Notes under the pieces: model-generated
Seen by the model: the letters and a program-made list of their open reading frames with translations, nothing else
Told to the model about the DNA's origin: nothing
The model's database searches: none
Part shown: piece after piece, positions 24,290 to 35,800 of the stretch
Layout: the number at the start of each line of letters is the position of its first letter
Numbering within the stretch: the first letter of the stretch is position 1
Translations under genes and position numbers: made by a program
DNA from: Gallionellaceae bacterium
GTDB taxonomy: Bacteria; Pseudomonadota; Gammaproteobacteria; Burkholderiales; Thiobacillaceae
DNA length: 64,000 bases
NCBI GenBank assembly: GCA_028714735.1
Contig: JAQTLU010000017.1
Location: 1-64,000, forward strand
Direction of reading: 5' to 3'

Positions 24290-25410
24290 GCCATCAGCGC
24301 CAGGGTTCTGCGGAACCGAGCCAGGGCCAGGGCGAACAGAACGCTACCAATGGCCACCAGGCTGAGGAACTGCGGCCAGACCACGTCGAGGCCGGCGCCA
24401 CGATAAAGGATGGCCTGGGAGAGCATGACGAAGTGGGTATTGGGTGCCGCCAGCATGACGTACTGGACCCAGTCGGGCATGCTTTCGCGCGGGGTGATGG
24501 CGCCCGACAGCACCATCAGGGGCAGCAGCACCAGCATCAGCAGCAGGCCGAACTGCGGCATCGAACGGGCCAGGGTGCCAAGGAAGATTCCCAGCGAGGT
24601 GGTGGCGAACAGGACCAGGGCGCTGCCGGCGAGGAACAGCATGACCGAGCCCTGGATAGGCACCGCGAGCAAGCCCTGGACCACGACCAGCAGGGAGGCG
24701 GCGGACCCGACCAGCACCACCAGGCCCATGGCCCAGACCTTGCTCATCATGATCTCGAACGGCGTCACCGGCATCACCAGCAGGTGCTCCACGGTGCCGT
24801 GCTCGCGCTCGCGGATCAGCGCGGCGCCGGCCAGCACGATGGACAGCAGCGTCACCTGGTTGATGATCTCCATGAGGGAACCGAACCAGACCCGGTTGAG
24901 TTCGGGATTGAAACGCGCGCGCAGGTTCAGGCTGACCGGCAAGGCCATGGCCGTCATCTGGTGGCCCATGGCGTAGCCGTTGACCTCGGTCATGACGATG
25001 GCCTGGATGTAGCCGCTGCCGGCGAAGGCCTGGGTCATGCGGGTGGCGTCGACGTTGAGTTGGATGGTCGGGCTGCGCCGCGCCAGCACGTCGCGCTGGA
25101 AATCCGGCGGAATGTCGAGGGCGAAGGTATCCAGGCCGGCATCCATGCGTGCGTCCATCTCGGCCCGGGTGATTAGTTCGGGCGCCATGAAATAAGGCGA
25201 CATGAAGCTGTCGGCGATGCACCTGGACAGCGGCGAGCGGTCCTCGTCGACGATGGCGATGGGCGCCTTCTGCAAGGTTTCCGGCATCACCGTCGCCGCC
25301 GAGTACACCTCGAAGGTCAGGGCATAGACGATGAACACGAGCATCATCGGATCGCGCAGCAGGCTGCGGAATTCCTTGATGCCGAGATTGAGGATATTGC
25401 CCAGCCGCAT
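24286..25410 (-). CDS. ABC-2 type permease (YhhJ/YbhR-like)
   Basis: 374 aa. An N-terminal transmembrane helix (MMLVFIVYALTFEVYS), a large periplasmic loop (IAIVDEDRSPLSRCIADSF to LNRVWFGSLMEI), then five hydrophobic segments including VWAMGLVVLVGSAASLLVVV. The loop has EREHGTVEHLLVMPVTPFEI, typical of ABC-2 permeases. It should pair with the preceding ATPase/permease. I start at ATG 25410, two bases after the upstream stop; the longer open frame is antisense-type noise inside rbbA. Confidence 0.85.
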   Translation of the reverse strand: MRLGNILNLGIKEFRSLLRDPMMLVFIVYALTFEVYSAATVMPETLQKAPIAIVDEDRSPLSRCIADSFMSPYFMAPELITRAEMDARMDAGLDTFALDIPPDFQRDVLARRSPTIQLNVDATRMTQAFAGSGYIQAIVMTEVNGYAMGHQMTAMALPVSLNLRARFNPELNRVWFGSLMEIINQVTLLSIVLAGAALIREREHGTVEHLLVMPVTPFEIMMSKVWAMGLVVLVGSAASLLVVVQGLLAVPIQGSVMLFLAGSALVLFATTSLGIFLGTLARSMPQFGLLLMLVLLPLMVLSGAITPRESMPDWVQYVMLAAPNTHFVMLSQAILYRGAGLDVVWPQFLSLVAIGSVLFALALARFRRTLALMA

Positions 25411-25412
25411 GG

Positions 25413-28151
25413 TCAGTGCTCCTGTTTCCTGAGCAACGCCACGCCCACGCCGATGAGCACGACGGCGGCGAGCACCAGTGGCACCAGCGACGCCTGCAGG
25501 TCCCCGTAGCCCAGTCCCTTGGAAAAGACGCCGCGCGCGACGACGATGAAATGGGTGGTCGGATAGATCTGGCCGATCCAGTGGCCCATGCCTTCCAGCG
25601 AGGATACCGGGTTGATCAGCCCGGAAAACTGGACGCCCGGCAGGATGGTGAACACGGCGGTGCCGAACATCGCGGCGACCTGGCTGCGGGTGAAAGCGGA
25701 CACCAGCAGGCCCATGGCGGTCGAACCCGCCACGTACAACAGGGCCGCGAAGGCCAGGGTCGGGAAGCTGCCGGTGATGGGCACCTTGAACAGGAACAGG
25801 GCCAGGGCGGTCAGGAGCAGGAAATTGACCATGGCCATCGCGATGTAGGGCAATTGCTTGCCGAGCAGGAATTCGGCGCGGGTCACCGGGGTGACGTAGA
25901 GGTTGACGATGGAACCCAGCTCCTTCTCGCGCACCACCGACAGGGCGGTCAGCATGGCCGGGATCAGCAGCAGCAGCAGCGGGATGATGGCCGGGACCAT
26001 CGCGGGCAGGCTCTTGTTGTCCGGGTTGTAGCGGAAACGGGTCTCGATCGTGGCCAGGCCGGTCAGCGCGGCCGCGCCCAGGGCCTCGCGGCCGCGCGTG
26101 AGCAGCCATTGCGCGTGGATGCCCTGGACGTAGCCGATCACGGTTTCCGCCCGGGTCGGCATGGTGCCGTCGATCCAGGCGCCGATGGCCACGTTGTCGC
26201 CGCGCGCCACGTCGCGCGCGAAACCAGGCGGGATCTCGACGGCCAGGCTGATCTCACCCGCCCGCATGCGGCGGTCGAGGTCGGCGTAGTCGCGGATCGG
26301 CGGCCGCTCGACGAAATAGCGCGAGCCTTCCAGGTTGAGGCGGTAGTCCTGGCTCAGCGCGGTCTGGTCGCGGTCGAGCACGGCATAGCTGAGGTTGTCC
26401 ACGTCCAGGGTAATGCCGTAGCCGATCACGATCATCAGGACCAGGCTGCCAAGCAGGGACAACGCCAGACGGACCGGGTCGCGGCTCAACTCCAGCGCTT
26501 CGCGGCGCATGTAGCTGAACATCCGGCGCGGACTGAAGCCGTCCAGTCTGGCCGGGTCGCCGGCGGACCCAGCCGGCAGGTCCGGCGTGGATTCGAAAGC
26601 GGGCGCGCCATCGTCGCCGGCCACCGCCTCCAGATGGCTGATGAAAGCGGCCTCCAGCGTTTCCGTGCCCCGCTCCGCGACGATCGCGGCGGGGGTGTCG
26701 CTGATCAGCACCCGGCCGGCGTGCATGAGCGAGATGCGGTCGCAGCGCTCAGCCTCGTTCATGAAATGGGTGGAGATGAAGATGGTGACCTTGTCCTGCC
26801 GGGACAGCCCGATCAGGATGCGCCAGAAGGCGTCGCGCGCCACCGGGTCGACACCGGAGGTCGGCTCGTCCAGGATCAGCATCTCCGGGCCGTGGATCAG
26901 GGCCACGGCCAGGGACAGGCGCTGGCGCACGCCCAGCGGCAGGGCGTCGGGCAGGGCGTCCATGACCTCGGCCAGGTCGAACTTGTCCGCCATCTCCGCC
27001 ACCCGCGGCGCGATCCGCGCCTTCGCCATGCGGAACAGGCGGGCGTGCAGTTCCAGGTTCTGGCGCACGGTCAGCTCGCCGTAGAGCGAGAACGACTGGC
27101 TCATGTAGCCGACCCGGCGCCGGGTCTCGATATCGCGCGCGTCGACCGCCTTGCCGAACAGCCAGGCCTCGCCCTCGCTGGCTTCCAGCAAGCCGGTCAG
27201 CATCTTCATGGTGGTGGTCTTGCCGCAGCCGTTGGAGCCCAGGAAACCGAAGATCTCGCCCCGGCCGATCCGGAAGCTGACGTCGTCCACCGCGACGAAG
27301 TCGCCGAAGCGCATGGTCAGGCCACGCGCCTCGATGGCCGCTTCGCCGTCGCCGTCCTTTTCCCGCGCCACAATGACGACCGCCTGGTAGCCGGCCCGCT
27401 GCGCCTCCGGCAGCAAAGCGATGAAGGCCGCTTCCAGGGTGTCGGTTCGCGTCTTGGCCAGCAGTTCGGCCGGTGCCCCAGTGGCCAGGACGCGGCCGTC
27501 GTTCATCGCCACCAGCCAGTCGAAACGCGCCGCCTCCTCCATGTAGGCGGTCGCCACCAGCACGCTCATGCCGGGCCGGCGCGCCCGGATGCGCTCGATC
27601 AGCTCCCAGAACTGGCGCCGGGATAGCGGGTCGACCCCGGTGGTCGGCTCGTCCAGGATGAGCAGATCAGGATCGTGGATCAGCGCACAGCACAGGCCCA
27701 GCTTCTGCTTCATGCCGCCGGACAGCTTGCCGGCCGGGCGGTCGGCGAATGGCACCAGGCCGGTGGCGTTGAGCAGGTCGCCGATGCGGCGTTCGCGTTC
27801 GGCCCGGCCCTGGCCGAACAGGCGGGCGAAAAATTCGACGTTCTCGAATACCGACAGGGTCGGATACAGGTTCTTGCCCAGGCCCTGGGGCATGTAGGCG
27901 ACGCGCGGACAGACCGCGCGCCGGTGCCGGGCGTCGGCCATGTCGCCGGCCAGGACCTCGATGCGGCCGGACTGGATGGCGCGCGCCCCGGCCACCAGGG
28001 CGAACAGGCTGGACTTGCCGACCCCGTCCGGGCCGATCAGACCAACCATGCGGCCAGCCGGCAGGTCGAGGTCGATGTCTTCCAGGGCCTGCGTCTTGCC
28101 GTAGCGCAGGCCGACGCCGTGCAGGCGGACGACGGGCTCGCTCGCGCTCAT
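25413..28151 (-). CDS. rbbA: RbbA-type ABC transporter: two ATPase domains fused to ABC-2 permease
   Basis: 912 aa, nearly the length of E. coli RbbA (911). NBD1: GPDGVGKSS (~40), [24 protein letters not shown]2: GSNGCGKTT (~310), [27 protein letters not shown]-terminal membrane half: [20 protein letters not shown], periplasmic loop, and several helices. With YhiI-like HlyD and YhhJ-like permease neighbours this is the yhiI-rbbA-yhhJ arrangement. The ribosome-binding role ascribed to E. coli RbbA is not testable here; an export role fits the context better. Confidence 0.88.
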   Translation of the reverse strand: MSASEPVVRLHGVGLRYGKTQALEDIDLDLPAGRMVGLIGPDGVGKSSLFALVAGARAIQSGRIEVLAGDMADARHRRAVCPRVAYMPQGLGKNLYPTLSVFENVEFFARLFGQGRAERERRIGDLLNATGLVPFADRPAGKLSGGMKQKLGLCCALIHDPDLLILDEPTTGVDPLSRRQFWELIERIRARRPGMSVLVATAYMEEAARFDWLVAMNDGRVLATGAPAELLAKTRTDTLEAAFIALLPEAQRAGYQAVVIVAREKDGDGEAAIEARGLTMRFGDFVAVDDVSFRIGRGEIFGFLGSNGCGKTTTMKMLTGLLEASEGEAWLFGKAVDARDIETRRRVGYMSQSFSLYGELTVRQNLELHARLFRMAKARIAPRVAEMADKFDLAEVMDALPDALPLGVRQRLSLAVALIHGPEMLILDEPTSGVDPVARDAFWRILIGLSRQDKVTIFISTHFMNEAERCDRISLMHAGRVLISDTPAAIVAERGTETLEAAFISHLEAVAGDDGAPAFESTPDLPAGSAGDPARLDGFSPRRMFSYMRREALELSRDPVRLALSLLGSLVLMIVIGYGITLDVDNLSYAVLDRDQTALSQDYRLNLEGSRYFVERPPIRDYADLDRRMRAGEISLAVEIPPGFARDVARGDNVAIGAWIDGTMPTRAETVIGYVQGIHAQWLLTRGREALGAAALTGLATIETRFRYNPDNKSLPAMVPAIIPLLLLLIPAMLTALSVVREKELGSIVNLYVTPVTRAEFLLGKQLPYIAMAMVNFLLLTALALFLFKVPITGSFPTLAFAALLYVAGSTAMGLLVSAFTRSQVAAMFGTAVFTILPGVQFSGLINPVSSLEGMGHWIGQIYPTTHFIVVARGVFSKGLGYGDLQASLVPLVLAAVVLIGVGVALLRKQEH

Positions 28152-29221
28152 TGCGGCAGTTTCAGGGCCAGACGGTCAGGCCAGGGCGCGGCGCGGTCGA
28201 TGCGCACGTAGGCCATACCCGGCAGGCCGGTCTTGACCAGGAGGATGTGTTTCCTGAGCAGATCGGGGTCCAGCCTGGCCTTGACCCGGAACATCAGCTT
28301 TTCCCGCTCGACCGCAGTTTCCACGGTCTTGGGCGTGAACTGGGCGACGTCGGCGACGAACGACACTTGCGCCGGGATGACGTATTGGGGCGCGGCATCC
28401 AGCACCAGCCGCACCTCGTCGCCCAGGGCCAGCTTGCCGGCCGCAGCGGTGGGCAGGAAGAAGGTCATGTAGACGTCGGCGAGGTCGACCATGTTGAGCA
28501 CCCGGCCGCCGCCGCCCACCACCTCGCCGGGCTGGGCCACCCGGTACTGGATGCGGCCGGCCCGAGGCGCCAGCAGTGCGCTGTCGGCTATGTCGGCCTG
28601 GATCCGCTCGATGCTGGCCTGGACCGCCGCCACCGCCGATTCGGCGCCGACGATCTGGGTACGCGCCGCCGCGACCGCCGCGTCGGCCGCCGCGCCTTGG
28701 GCGCGCACGGCGCCGACCGCCGCGACCGCGCCCTTGACCCGTGCGCTGTCGTCGTCCGCTTCCTGTTGCGAACTGGCGCCCTCGCCGGCCAGCAGGGTGG
28801 AACGCGCCTGGCGTTTCCCGGCGATGTCGAGCTCGGCCTCGCGCTGGGCCAGCACCGCCAGGTTGGCGGCCTTTTCCGCCTCGCGCAGGGCCAGTTGGCT
28901 GCGTGCCGTGGCCACCGCGCTCCGGGCCTGTTGCAATTGCGCCTCGGCCTGGCGCAACTGGGCCGCCAGGACATCGGTATCCATGCGCGCCACCACCTGG
29001 CCGGCGGCAACCAGCTCGCCTTCGTTGACCAGGATTTCCCTGATCCGGCCGGGCGATTTGGCGGCGATGTCGACCTCCACCGCTTCGATGCGGCCGTTGC
29101 CGCTGGCCAGGCCCACCTCGTCGCCGTTGCCGGCGAATTTCACCCAGGCGAAGACGGCGATGCCCGCCACGGCCGCGATCACAGCAATTCTGGGCAACCA
29201 TTTGTCAGCCATCGGTTTCAT
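28148..29221 (-). CDS. HlyD-family periplasmic adaptor (YhiI-like)
   Basis: 357 aa. One N-terminal membrane anchor ([20 protein letters not shown]), a lipoyl-like half ([20 protein letters not shown]), a long Ala/Gln/Arg-rich coiled coil (~90-210), the second lipoyl half ([20 protein letters not shown]) and a beta barrel. It links the ABC exporter to the outer-membrane factor encoded just upstream. The ATG at 29221 overlaps the upstream stop (ATGA); a second ATG three codons in is possible. Confidence 0.88.
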   Translation of the reverse strand: MKPMADKWLPRIAVIAAVAGIAVFAWVKFAGNGDEVGLASGNGRIEAVEVDIAAKSPGRIREILVNEGELVAAGQVVARMDTDVLAAQLRQAEAQLQQARSAVATARSQLALREAEKAANLAVLAQREAELDIAGKRQARSTLLAGEGASSQQEADDDSARVKGAVAAVGAVRAQGAAADAAVAAARTQIVGAESAVAAVQASIERIQADIADSALLAPRAGRIQYRVAQPGEVVGGGGRVLNMVDLADVYMTFFLPTAAAGKLALGDEVRLVLDAAPQYVIPAQVSFVADVAQFTPKTVETAVEREKLMFRVKARLDPDLLRKHILLVKTGLPGMAYVRIDRAAPWPDRLALKLPQ

Positions 29222-30729
29222 CGTCGTTCATCCTTGGTTTCGCTACTGGAGGCCACGCCGCCGCCCAGGGCCGCGTACAGGTTTACCGCGCTGGCCAGTA
29301 GGGCGCGCCGGGTCTGCACCAGGGCCTGTTCGGCGGCGAAGCGGTCACGCTCGGCGTCGAGCACTTCCAGGTAGGAAGCGGCGCCGTTCCGGTAGCGCAG
29401 GTCGGCCAGGCGCGCCCGTTCCGTCTGGGCGGCCAGGCTGGCCCGTTGCACATCGATCTGCTCGGCCAGCCAACGGCGCTCGGCCAGGGCATCCGCGACC
29501 TCGCGGAAGGCGCCCTGGATCACCTGCTCGTAATCGGCGACCGCCGCGTTGCGGCGCACCTCGGCCAGGTCCAGGTTGGCCCGGGTGCGGCCGGCGTCGA
29601 AGATCGGCAGGCTCAGGCTGGGCAGGAAGCTCCAGACCTGGCTGCCGCTCCCGAACAGACCTTCCAGCTCGGCGCTGGCGCTGCCCAGGCCGGCGGTCAG
29701 GGTGATGCGCGGGAAGAAGGCGGCGCGGGCGGCGCCGATGTTGGCATGGGCGGCCTTGAGCCGGTGTTCGGCGGCGAGCACGTCGGGCCGGTCGTGGAGT
29801 ACGTTGGAGGTCAGGCCGGTGGCGAGCTCGCGCACGAAGCCGGCCTCGACCTGCGACAAAGGCCGCTCTGCCGGCGCCAGGGGCGTGCCCACGAGCAGGA
29901 CGAGGGCATTGTGGTTCTGTTCCCGCAGGCGCGCCAACACGGTCAGTTCGGCGCGAGCCTGGTTGAGCAGTATCTCGGCCTGGGCGGCGTCCAGCCGGGA
30001 GGCGGAACCGACCTCGTAGCGCCGGGCCAGGATGCGGTGGGCCTCCTCGCGAGTCGCCACGGTCCGGCGGGCGATGGCCACCCGCTCGTCCAGCTCGCGT
30101 TCCGCGAGGTAGGTATTCGCCACCTGGGCCACGAGGGCGACCTGGACGGCGCGCCGGGCTTCGTCGCTGGCCAGGTAGGCCTCCAGGGCGGCGTCCTTGA
30201 GATTGCGCACCCGCCCCCAGAAGTCCAACTCCCAGGCACTCAGGTTGAGCGTGGCCTGGTATTGCGCGGCGACGTAGGAACGGCCGGTAATCGACAGGTC
30301 GGCCGGCACCCGGCCGCGGCTGCCGTAGGCGCCGAGGCCGATGCCGGGCAGTTGCTCGGCGCGCTGGATGCCGTACAGAGCGCGCGCCTCGGCCACCCGT
30401 TGCATGGCGATGCGCAGGCCGCGGTTGTTCGCCTCGGCCTGGGCGAGCAGCCCGCACAGGCCGGGGTCGCCGAAGAACTGATTCCAGGCGATCGGCGCAA
30501 CGGCTGGCGATTCCTGTGTGGCGGCCACGTTCGCGTTTTCGAACCTCTCCGCCACCGGCGGGGTCGGCCGCACGTAAGGCTCGATCAGGGAGCAGCCCGA
30601 CAAGGCGATCAGCAGCGCGGCATTGCCGGCCAGGCGACGGACGGACCGCCCGCTGTTCCAAATCGACGCGGCTGCCGTTCCGGGGTCGCCCGGCAGACGT
30701 TCGACGTGCCCGAGCGGTATCGATTCCAT
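29218..30729 (-). CDS. Outer-membrane efflux lipoprotein (NodT/TolC family)
   Basis: 503 aa from ATG 30729 (GGAAAGG upstream); an open frame continues to 30807. An unusual ~30-residue hydrophilic stretch precedes the signal LAGNAALLIALSGC with the lipobox Cys. The two TolC repeats are recognisable: AWELDFWGRVRNLKDAALEA and SLPIFDAGRTRANLDLAEVR. It forms the trimeric exit channel for the ABC exporter. The N-terminal extension before the signal suggests the true start may be one of the internal codons. Confidence 0.85.
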   Translation of the reverse strand: MESIPLGHVERLPGDPGTAAASIWNSGRSVRRLAGNAALLIALSGCSLIEPYVRPTPPVAERFENANVAATQESPAVAPIAWNQFFGDPGLCGLLAQAEANNRGLRIAMQRVAEARALYGIQRAEQLPGIGLGAYGSRGRVPADLSITGRSYVAAQYQATLNLSAWELDFWGRVRNLKDAALEAYLASDEARRAVQVALVAQVANTYLAERELDERVAIARRTVATREEAHRILARRYEVGSASRLDAAQAEILLNQARAELTVLARLREQNHNALVLLVGTPLAPAERPLSQVEAGFVRELATGLTSNVLHDRPDVLAAEHRLKAAHANIGAARAAFFPRITLTAGLGSASAELEGLFGSGSQVWSFLPSLSLPIFDAGRTRANLDLAEVRRNAAVADYEQVIQGAFREVADALAERRWLAEQIDVQRASLAAQTERARLADLRYRNGAASYLEVLDAERDRFAAEQALVQTRRALLASAVNLYAALGGGVASSSETKDERR

Positions 30730-30834
30730 GCTTTGTGCCTTTCCAAAACCTTGCTTCACAACCATGCCCGGATAGCAAGGACGCAACCCTGATTCGGATC
30801 GGGCCACACACCCATTACAGGCTCATAACGCTCG

Positions 30835-31446
30835 TTAGCAACCGTCCTCCTCTTCGGCAAAGATCTTTTTCAGCAGGCCGGTCACGTGCAAGGACAGGGT
30901 TTCCGGCCACTCATGTTCCGACCGCCAACCCGGCATGAAACGCCGCACCCGCTTCAATTCGAGATAGAAGTTGACCAATCCGAGGACCGAAATGGCCAGC
31001 AACAGCGGATCCTGATCGGGCTTCATCTCCTTGACCGTATCGACCAAGGCCTCGAACGGTTTTGCGAAAACCTCCTCGTACAACAACTTCGTGCGATCGT
31101 GGTCGTCCGTCAGGCGCTCGCGCTGTAGGAGCGGCAACAGTTCGGGATTGGCCGAAAGCGCGTCGATCATGGCGACGCAGAAGTTGTTCAACCGGGCCAA
31201 AGGCGGCTTGGCCTCGTGCAGCCTCGCGGTCGCCCCCGTGGTGATGCCCTTCAGGGCGAACTCCATCACCGCCAAATGCAGTTTCTGCTTGTCCGGAAAA
31301 TAGTAGTACAGGGCAGCGGGCTGGACCCCAACCTCGGCGGCGATCTGGCGCATCGAAACGCCTTCATAGCCATAGCTCGCAAACAGGGGCACGGAGGCCG
31401 CGAGGATGTCTTCCCGTGTTTCTCTTCTCTGGCTGGCGCGCGTCAT
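30835..31446 (-). CDS. TetR/AcrR-family repressor of the exporter operons
   Basis: 203 aa from ATG 31446 (GGA six bases upstream). The HTH lies at ~8-55: REDILAASVPLFASYGYEGV, MRQIAAEVGVQPAALYYYFP. The C-terminal ligand domain is all helical. It is first in the minus-strand exporter operon and diverges from the AcrAB-type operon, so it probably represses one or both through the 230-bp shared region. The ligand is unknown. Confidence 0.88.
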   Translation of the reverse strand: MTRASQRRETREDILAASVPLFASYGYEGVSMRQIAAEVGVQPAALYYYFPDKQKLHLAVMEFALKGITTGATARLHEAKPPLARLNNFCVAMIDALSANPELLPLLQRERLTDDHDRTKLLYEEVFAKPFEALVDTVKEMKPDQDPLLLAISVLGLVNFYLELKRVRRFMPGWRSEHEWPETLSLHVTGLLKKIFAEEEDGC

Positions 31447-31567
31447 AAGCATTCCGATGCAATACAGGTGTCCGATTTTCGCAAAACCACGGCGCTCCGA
31501 CACCCACAACATCGGAAACGCCCCGCATTCCATACCTGGGCGGGCACGGCATGTTTGCATTTTAACG

Positions 31568-31575
31568 AACGTTCA
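31568..31575. promoter_or_regulatory. Candidate TetR operator in the divergent promoter region
   Basis: The palindrome GAACGTTC sits in TTTAACGAACGTTCAAT, midway between the TetR gene start (31446) and the RND adaptor start (31676). GAACGTTC-type cores are common in AcrR-like operators. Assignment is by position and symmetry only. Confidence 0.4.
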
Positions 31576-31675
31576 ATATAATTCAACCGTAACGCGTGAC
31601 TGCGGCGAAGCCATCCTTTGCGCTCGGCAGATTCGACCCGACGCATTCAAACATTGCCTTATGGAGATGATTTCG

Positions 31676-32881
31676 ATGACCAGCTATGGAATGGCGAAAG
31701 CCTCCAGGAACACGGCCCTGACCGTCCTGCTGGGCGCACTCGCCCTGTCCGCCTGTAGCAGCAAGGCGCCACCGCCACCGCCGCCACCCACACTGAACGT
31801 GTCGGTGGTCACGGTAGAGGCGCGGGAGGTCGCTCTCACCACGCAACTGCCGGGACGGACGAGCGCCTACCGGATCGCCGAGATCCGGCCTCAGGTCAAC
31901 GGCCTGATCCAGAAACGGCTGTTCTCCGAGGGCGCCGACGTCAAGGCCGGGCAACCGCTCTACCAGATCGATCCGGCACCGTTCCAGGCCGCCTTGGAGA
32001 ATGCCCGCGCCGCCTTGGCCCGAGCCGAGGCCAACCTGCCCTCCACCAAGGCGCGCGCCGAGCGCTACGGCGAATTGCTGGTGGACAAGGCGGTCAGCCC
32101 GCAGGATCACGACGATGCCGTGGCGGCTCAGAAACAGGCAGAGGCCGACATCGCCGCCTGGAAGGCCCAGGTGGAGTCGGCGCGCATCAACCTGGCCTAC
32201 ACCCGGATCACCGCGCCCATCAGCGGCCGCATCGGCAAATCCAGCGTCACCGAAGGCGCCATCGTCACGGCCTACCAGCCGGTTGCCCTGGCTTCCATCC
32301 AGCAACTCGACCCCATTTACGTCGACGTGCCGCAGTCCACCAGCGACCTGCTGCGCCTGAAGAAGCGCATCGCGGACGGCGGCCTGCGTCACGACGACGC
32401 GGACCGGAACAAGGTGGCGCTGATACTTGAAGACGGCTCCCGCTACGCCGACGGCGGCAACTTGCAGTTCCGCGACGTTTCGGTCGACCCCAGCACCGGC
32501 TCCGTGATTTTGCGCATGGTATTCCCCAATCCTAAGGGGCAACTTCTGCCCGAGATGTTCGTCCGGGCCGAAGTCCGGGAAGGCGTACACGACCGGGCCA
32601 TCCTGGTCCCGCAGCAAGGCGTGATGCGCAACCCCAAGGGCGAGCCCTACGTCATGGTCGTGGACGGCGAGAACAAGGTCGACATGCGCATGCTCACGCT
32701 TGAACGCGAGATCGGCGACCAATGGCTGGTAGCCGGCGGCCTGGCAGTCGGCGACCGAGTCATCGTCGAAGGCTTGCAGACGCTGCAGATGCTCAGGCCC
32801 GGTACGCCGGTCAAGGTGAAGGCCCAACCGTTCCAGGCAGGGATTCTGGCGCAAGGCGGCCAGACCGCATCCGCCAAGTAG
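31676..32881 (+). CDS. RND efflux periplasmic adaptor (AcrA/MexA family)
   Basis: 401 aa lipoprotein: signal with lipobox LALSACSS, then a poly-Pro stretch after the Cys. Lipoyl halves (LPGRTSAYRIAEIRPQVNGL and ITAPISGRIGKSSVTEGAIV) flank a coiled-coil hairpin. I use ATG 31676 with GGAG nine bases upstream; the frame is open 90 codons further but lacks a signal there. Ten bases separate it from the pump gene. Confidence 0.9.
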   Translation: MTSYGMAKASRNTALTVLLGALALSACSSKAPPPPPPPTLNVSVVTVEAREVALTTQLPGRTSAYRIAEIRPQVNGLIQKRLFSEGADVKAGQPLYQIDPAPFQAALENARAALARAEANLPSTKARAERYGELLVDKAVSPQDHDDAVAAQKQAEADIAAWKAQVESARINLAYTRITAPISGRIGKSSVTEGAIVTAYQPVALASIQQLDPIYVDVPQSTSDLLRLKKRIADGGLRHDDADRNKVALILEDGSRYADGGNLQFRDVSVDPSTGSVILRMVFPNPKGQLLPEMFVRAEVREGVHDRAILVPQQGVMRNPKGEPYVMVVDGENKVDMRMLTLEREIGDQWLVAGGLAVGDRVIVEGLQTLQMLRPGTPVKVKAQPFQAGILAQGGQTASAK

Positions 32882-32891
32882 GAGGCGCACG

Positions 32892-35800
32892 ATGCTATCC
32901 AAATTCTTTTTGGCCCGGCCGGTATTCGCCTGGGTCATCGCCATCGCCATGATGGCGGCCGGCATCCTGGCCATAAAAAACCTGCCCGTCGCCCAATACC
33001 CGCCCATCGCCCCGCCGTCCATCGCCGTCGACGCCTTCTTCCCGGGCGCCTCGGCGGAGACCGTGGAAAACACCGTCACCCAGATCATCGAGCAGAAGAT
33101 GACCGGACTGGACGGCATGCTCTACCTCTCCGGTACCAGTTCCTCGTCCGGTGCCTCCCGCATCGAGCTGACCTTCGAGGCTGGGACCGATCCCGACATC
33201 GCCTGGTCCAAAGTGCAGAACAAGCTCCAGCTTGCCCTGGCCAGTTTGCCCGAGGTGGTGCAACGGCAGGGCGTCAAGGTGAGTAAATCGACGCGCAACT
33301 ACCTGCTCATTGTCGGCCTGGTCTCGGAAAACGGCCGCATGAGCGGCGACGACCTGCGCGATTATGCCCAGTCGAACCTGGAAAAGATCCTGTCGCGGGT
33401 ACCCGGCGTCGGCGAAGTGGAAAACTTCGGCAGCCAGTACGCCATGCGGGTCTGGGTCGACCCGGACAAGCTGACCAATTTCCACCTGACCCTGGAGGAA
33501 GTGGTCGCCGCGCTCAAGTCCTACAACGTTGAGGTCTCCGCCGGCCAGCTCGGTGGTACGCCCGCCCTGCCCAGGCAGCGCATGAACGCCGCCATCGTCG
33601 TGCAACATTTGCTGCAGACCCCGGACGAGTTCGCCGCCATCCCAATCCGCACCAACGCGGACGGCTCGGTGGTACGGGTACGGGACATCGGCCGCACGGA
33701 ACTGGGCACCGAGCGCTACGACATCATCGCCAATTACATGGGCAAGCCCGCCGCCGCCCTGGCGATCCGACAGGCCGCCGGGGCCAACGCCCTGGAAACG
33801 GCCGACAATGTCCGGAAGAAAATGGCGGAAATGAGCCAGTACTTCCCGCCCGGCATGAAGGTCATCTACCCCTACGACACCACGCCCTTCACCACCGTGG
33901 CCATTGAGGAAGTGGTCAAGGCCCTGTTCGAGGCCATCGGCCTGGTGTTCCTCATCATGTGGCTGTTCATGGGTACCTTCCGGGCCACACTGATCCCAAC
34001 CATTGCTGTGCCGGTGGTGCTGCTCGGCACCTTCGCGGTCCTGGCCCTGTTCGGATTCTCCATCAACATGCTGACCATGTTCGCCATGGTCCTGGCCATC
34101 GGCTTGCTGGTGGACGACGCCATCGTGGTGGTGGAGAACGTCGAACGGATCATGAGCGAGGAAGGTCTGTCGCCCAGGGAGGCCACGGCCAAGTCGATGA
34201 TTCAGATCACCCCGGCCCTGATCGGCATCGGCGTAGTCCTCGCCGCGGTATTCCTGCCCATGGCCTTCTTCCCAGGCTCTACGGGGGTTATCTACCGCCA
34301 GTTCTCGGTCACCGTGGCGGCAGCCATGCTGCTCTCGGTAGTGGTGGCCTTAGTCCTGACGCCCGTGCTCTGCGCCACCCTGCTTAAACCGGTGGCCAAG
34401 GGCCACGAGTCGGCTGAAGGTGCGATCTGGTTTCTGCGTCCGTTCTTCCTCTGGTTCGACCATGCCTTCTTCCGCTTCCGCGACTGGTACGTGCGCCTGG
34501 TCGGCCACGTCCTGGCGAAAAAACTGCGCTACGTCGTCGTCTACGTCCTGATCGTCGCCGGCCTCGGCGTCCTGTTCGCGCGCCTGCCCACCGCCTACCT
34601 GCCGGACGAGGACCAGGGCATCATGCTGGTGCAGGCCGTGTTGCCCACCGGCGCGACCCTGGAACAGGGCCAGGCGGTCATGGACCGGGTACGCGACCAT
34701 TTCATCGCCAACGAGAAGGAGGCCGTGGAGTCCTTCATGGGCGTCGTCGGCATCAGTTTCTCCGGCCAGGGCCAGAACGTCGCCATCGGCTTCGCCAAGC
34801 TGAAGAATTGGCAGGAGCGGAAACGCACCGACCTCAAGGTCAAGGCCATCGCCGGCCGCGCCATGGCCGCTTTCGCCCCTTACAAGGACGCCATGGTGTT
34901 CGCCTTCCCGCCGCCCTCGGTGATCGAACTGGGCAACGCCACCGGCTTCGACTTCCAATTGCAGGACCGGGGCGGCCTGGGCCACGGCCAGTTGATGGCG
35001 GCGCGTAACCAGATCCTCGGCATGGCGGCCCAGGACCCGCGCCTGATCCGGGTCAGGCCGAACGGCATGGAAGACGTGTCCGAATACCGCATCGACGTGG
35101 ATTGGCAGAAGGCCGGCTCACTGGGGGTGCCCATCAGCACCATCCACAACACCATCGCCGCGGCCTTCGGCGGCGCCTACGTCAACGACTTCGTCCAGGC
35201 TGGCCGGGTGAAAAAAGTCTTCCTCCAGGCCGACGCACCCTTCCGCATGCTGCCCGGCGACCTGGAGAAACTCCAGGTGCGTAACCAGGAAGGCAAGATG
35301 GTGCCGTTCACGGCCTTCGCCAGCGGCCGCTGGACCCAAGGTTCGCCCAAGCTGGAGCGCTACAACGCCTTCCCGTCCATCAATATATGGGGCGAGCCCT
35401 CGGCCGGCCACAGCACCGGTGAGGCCATGCAGGCCATGGAGGAAATCGTCGCCAAGCTGCCGAAGGGGATAGGTTACGATTGGACCGGCCTGTCCTTCCA
35501 GGAGCGCATGGCCGGCTCCCAGGCTCCGCTGCTGTATGTCTTTTCCATATTTGTGGTTTTCCTGTGCCTAGCGGCTTTGTATGAAAGTTGGCCGGTCCCC
35601 ATCGCGATCCTGCTGACGCTGCCCCTGGGCGTGATCGGCGGGGTGATCGCCACGGGCATGTTCGGGCTTTCGAACGGCGTCTATTTCCAGATCGGCTTGC
35701 TAACCACCCTCGGCCTCACTACCAAGAACGCCATCCTGATCGTGCAGTTCGCCAAGGCGCAGGTCGAGGCAGGAGCAGGCTTGCTCGAAGCGACCCTGGA

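Noticed and set aside
25416..27626. Long open frame on the plus strand antisense to rbbA (736 codons)
   Set aside because: GC-rich codon shadow: His/Gln/Arg-rich low-complexity product without domains, entirely inside a well-supported gene.
28151..29705. Overlapping plus-strand frames opposite the HlyD and outer-membrane factor genes
   Set aside because: Arg/Ala/Pro/Ser-rich translations with no ribosome sites; the minus-strand genes explain the sequence.
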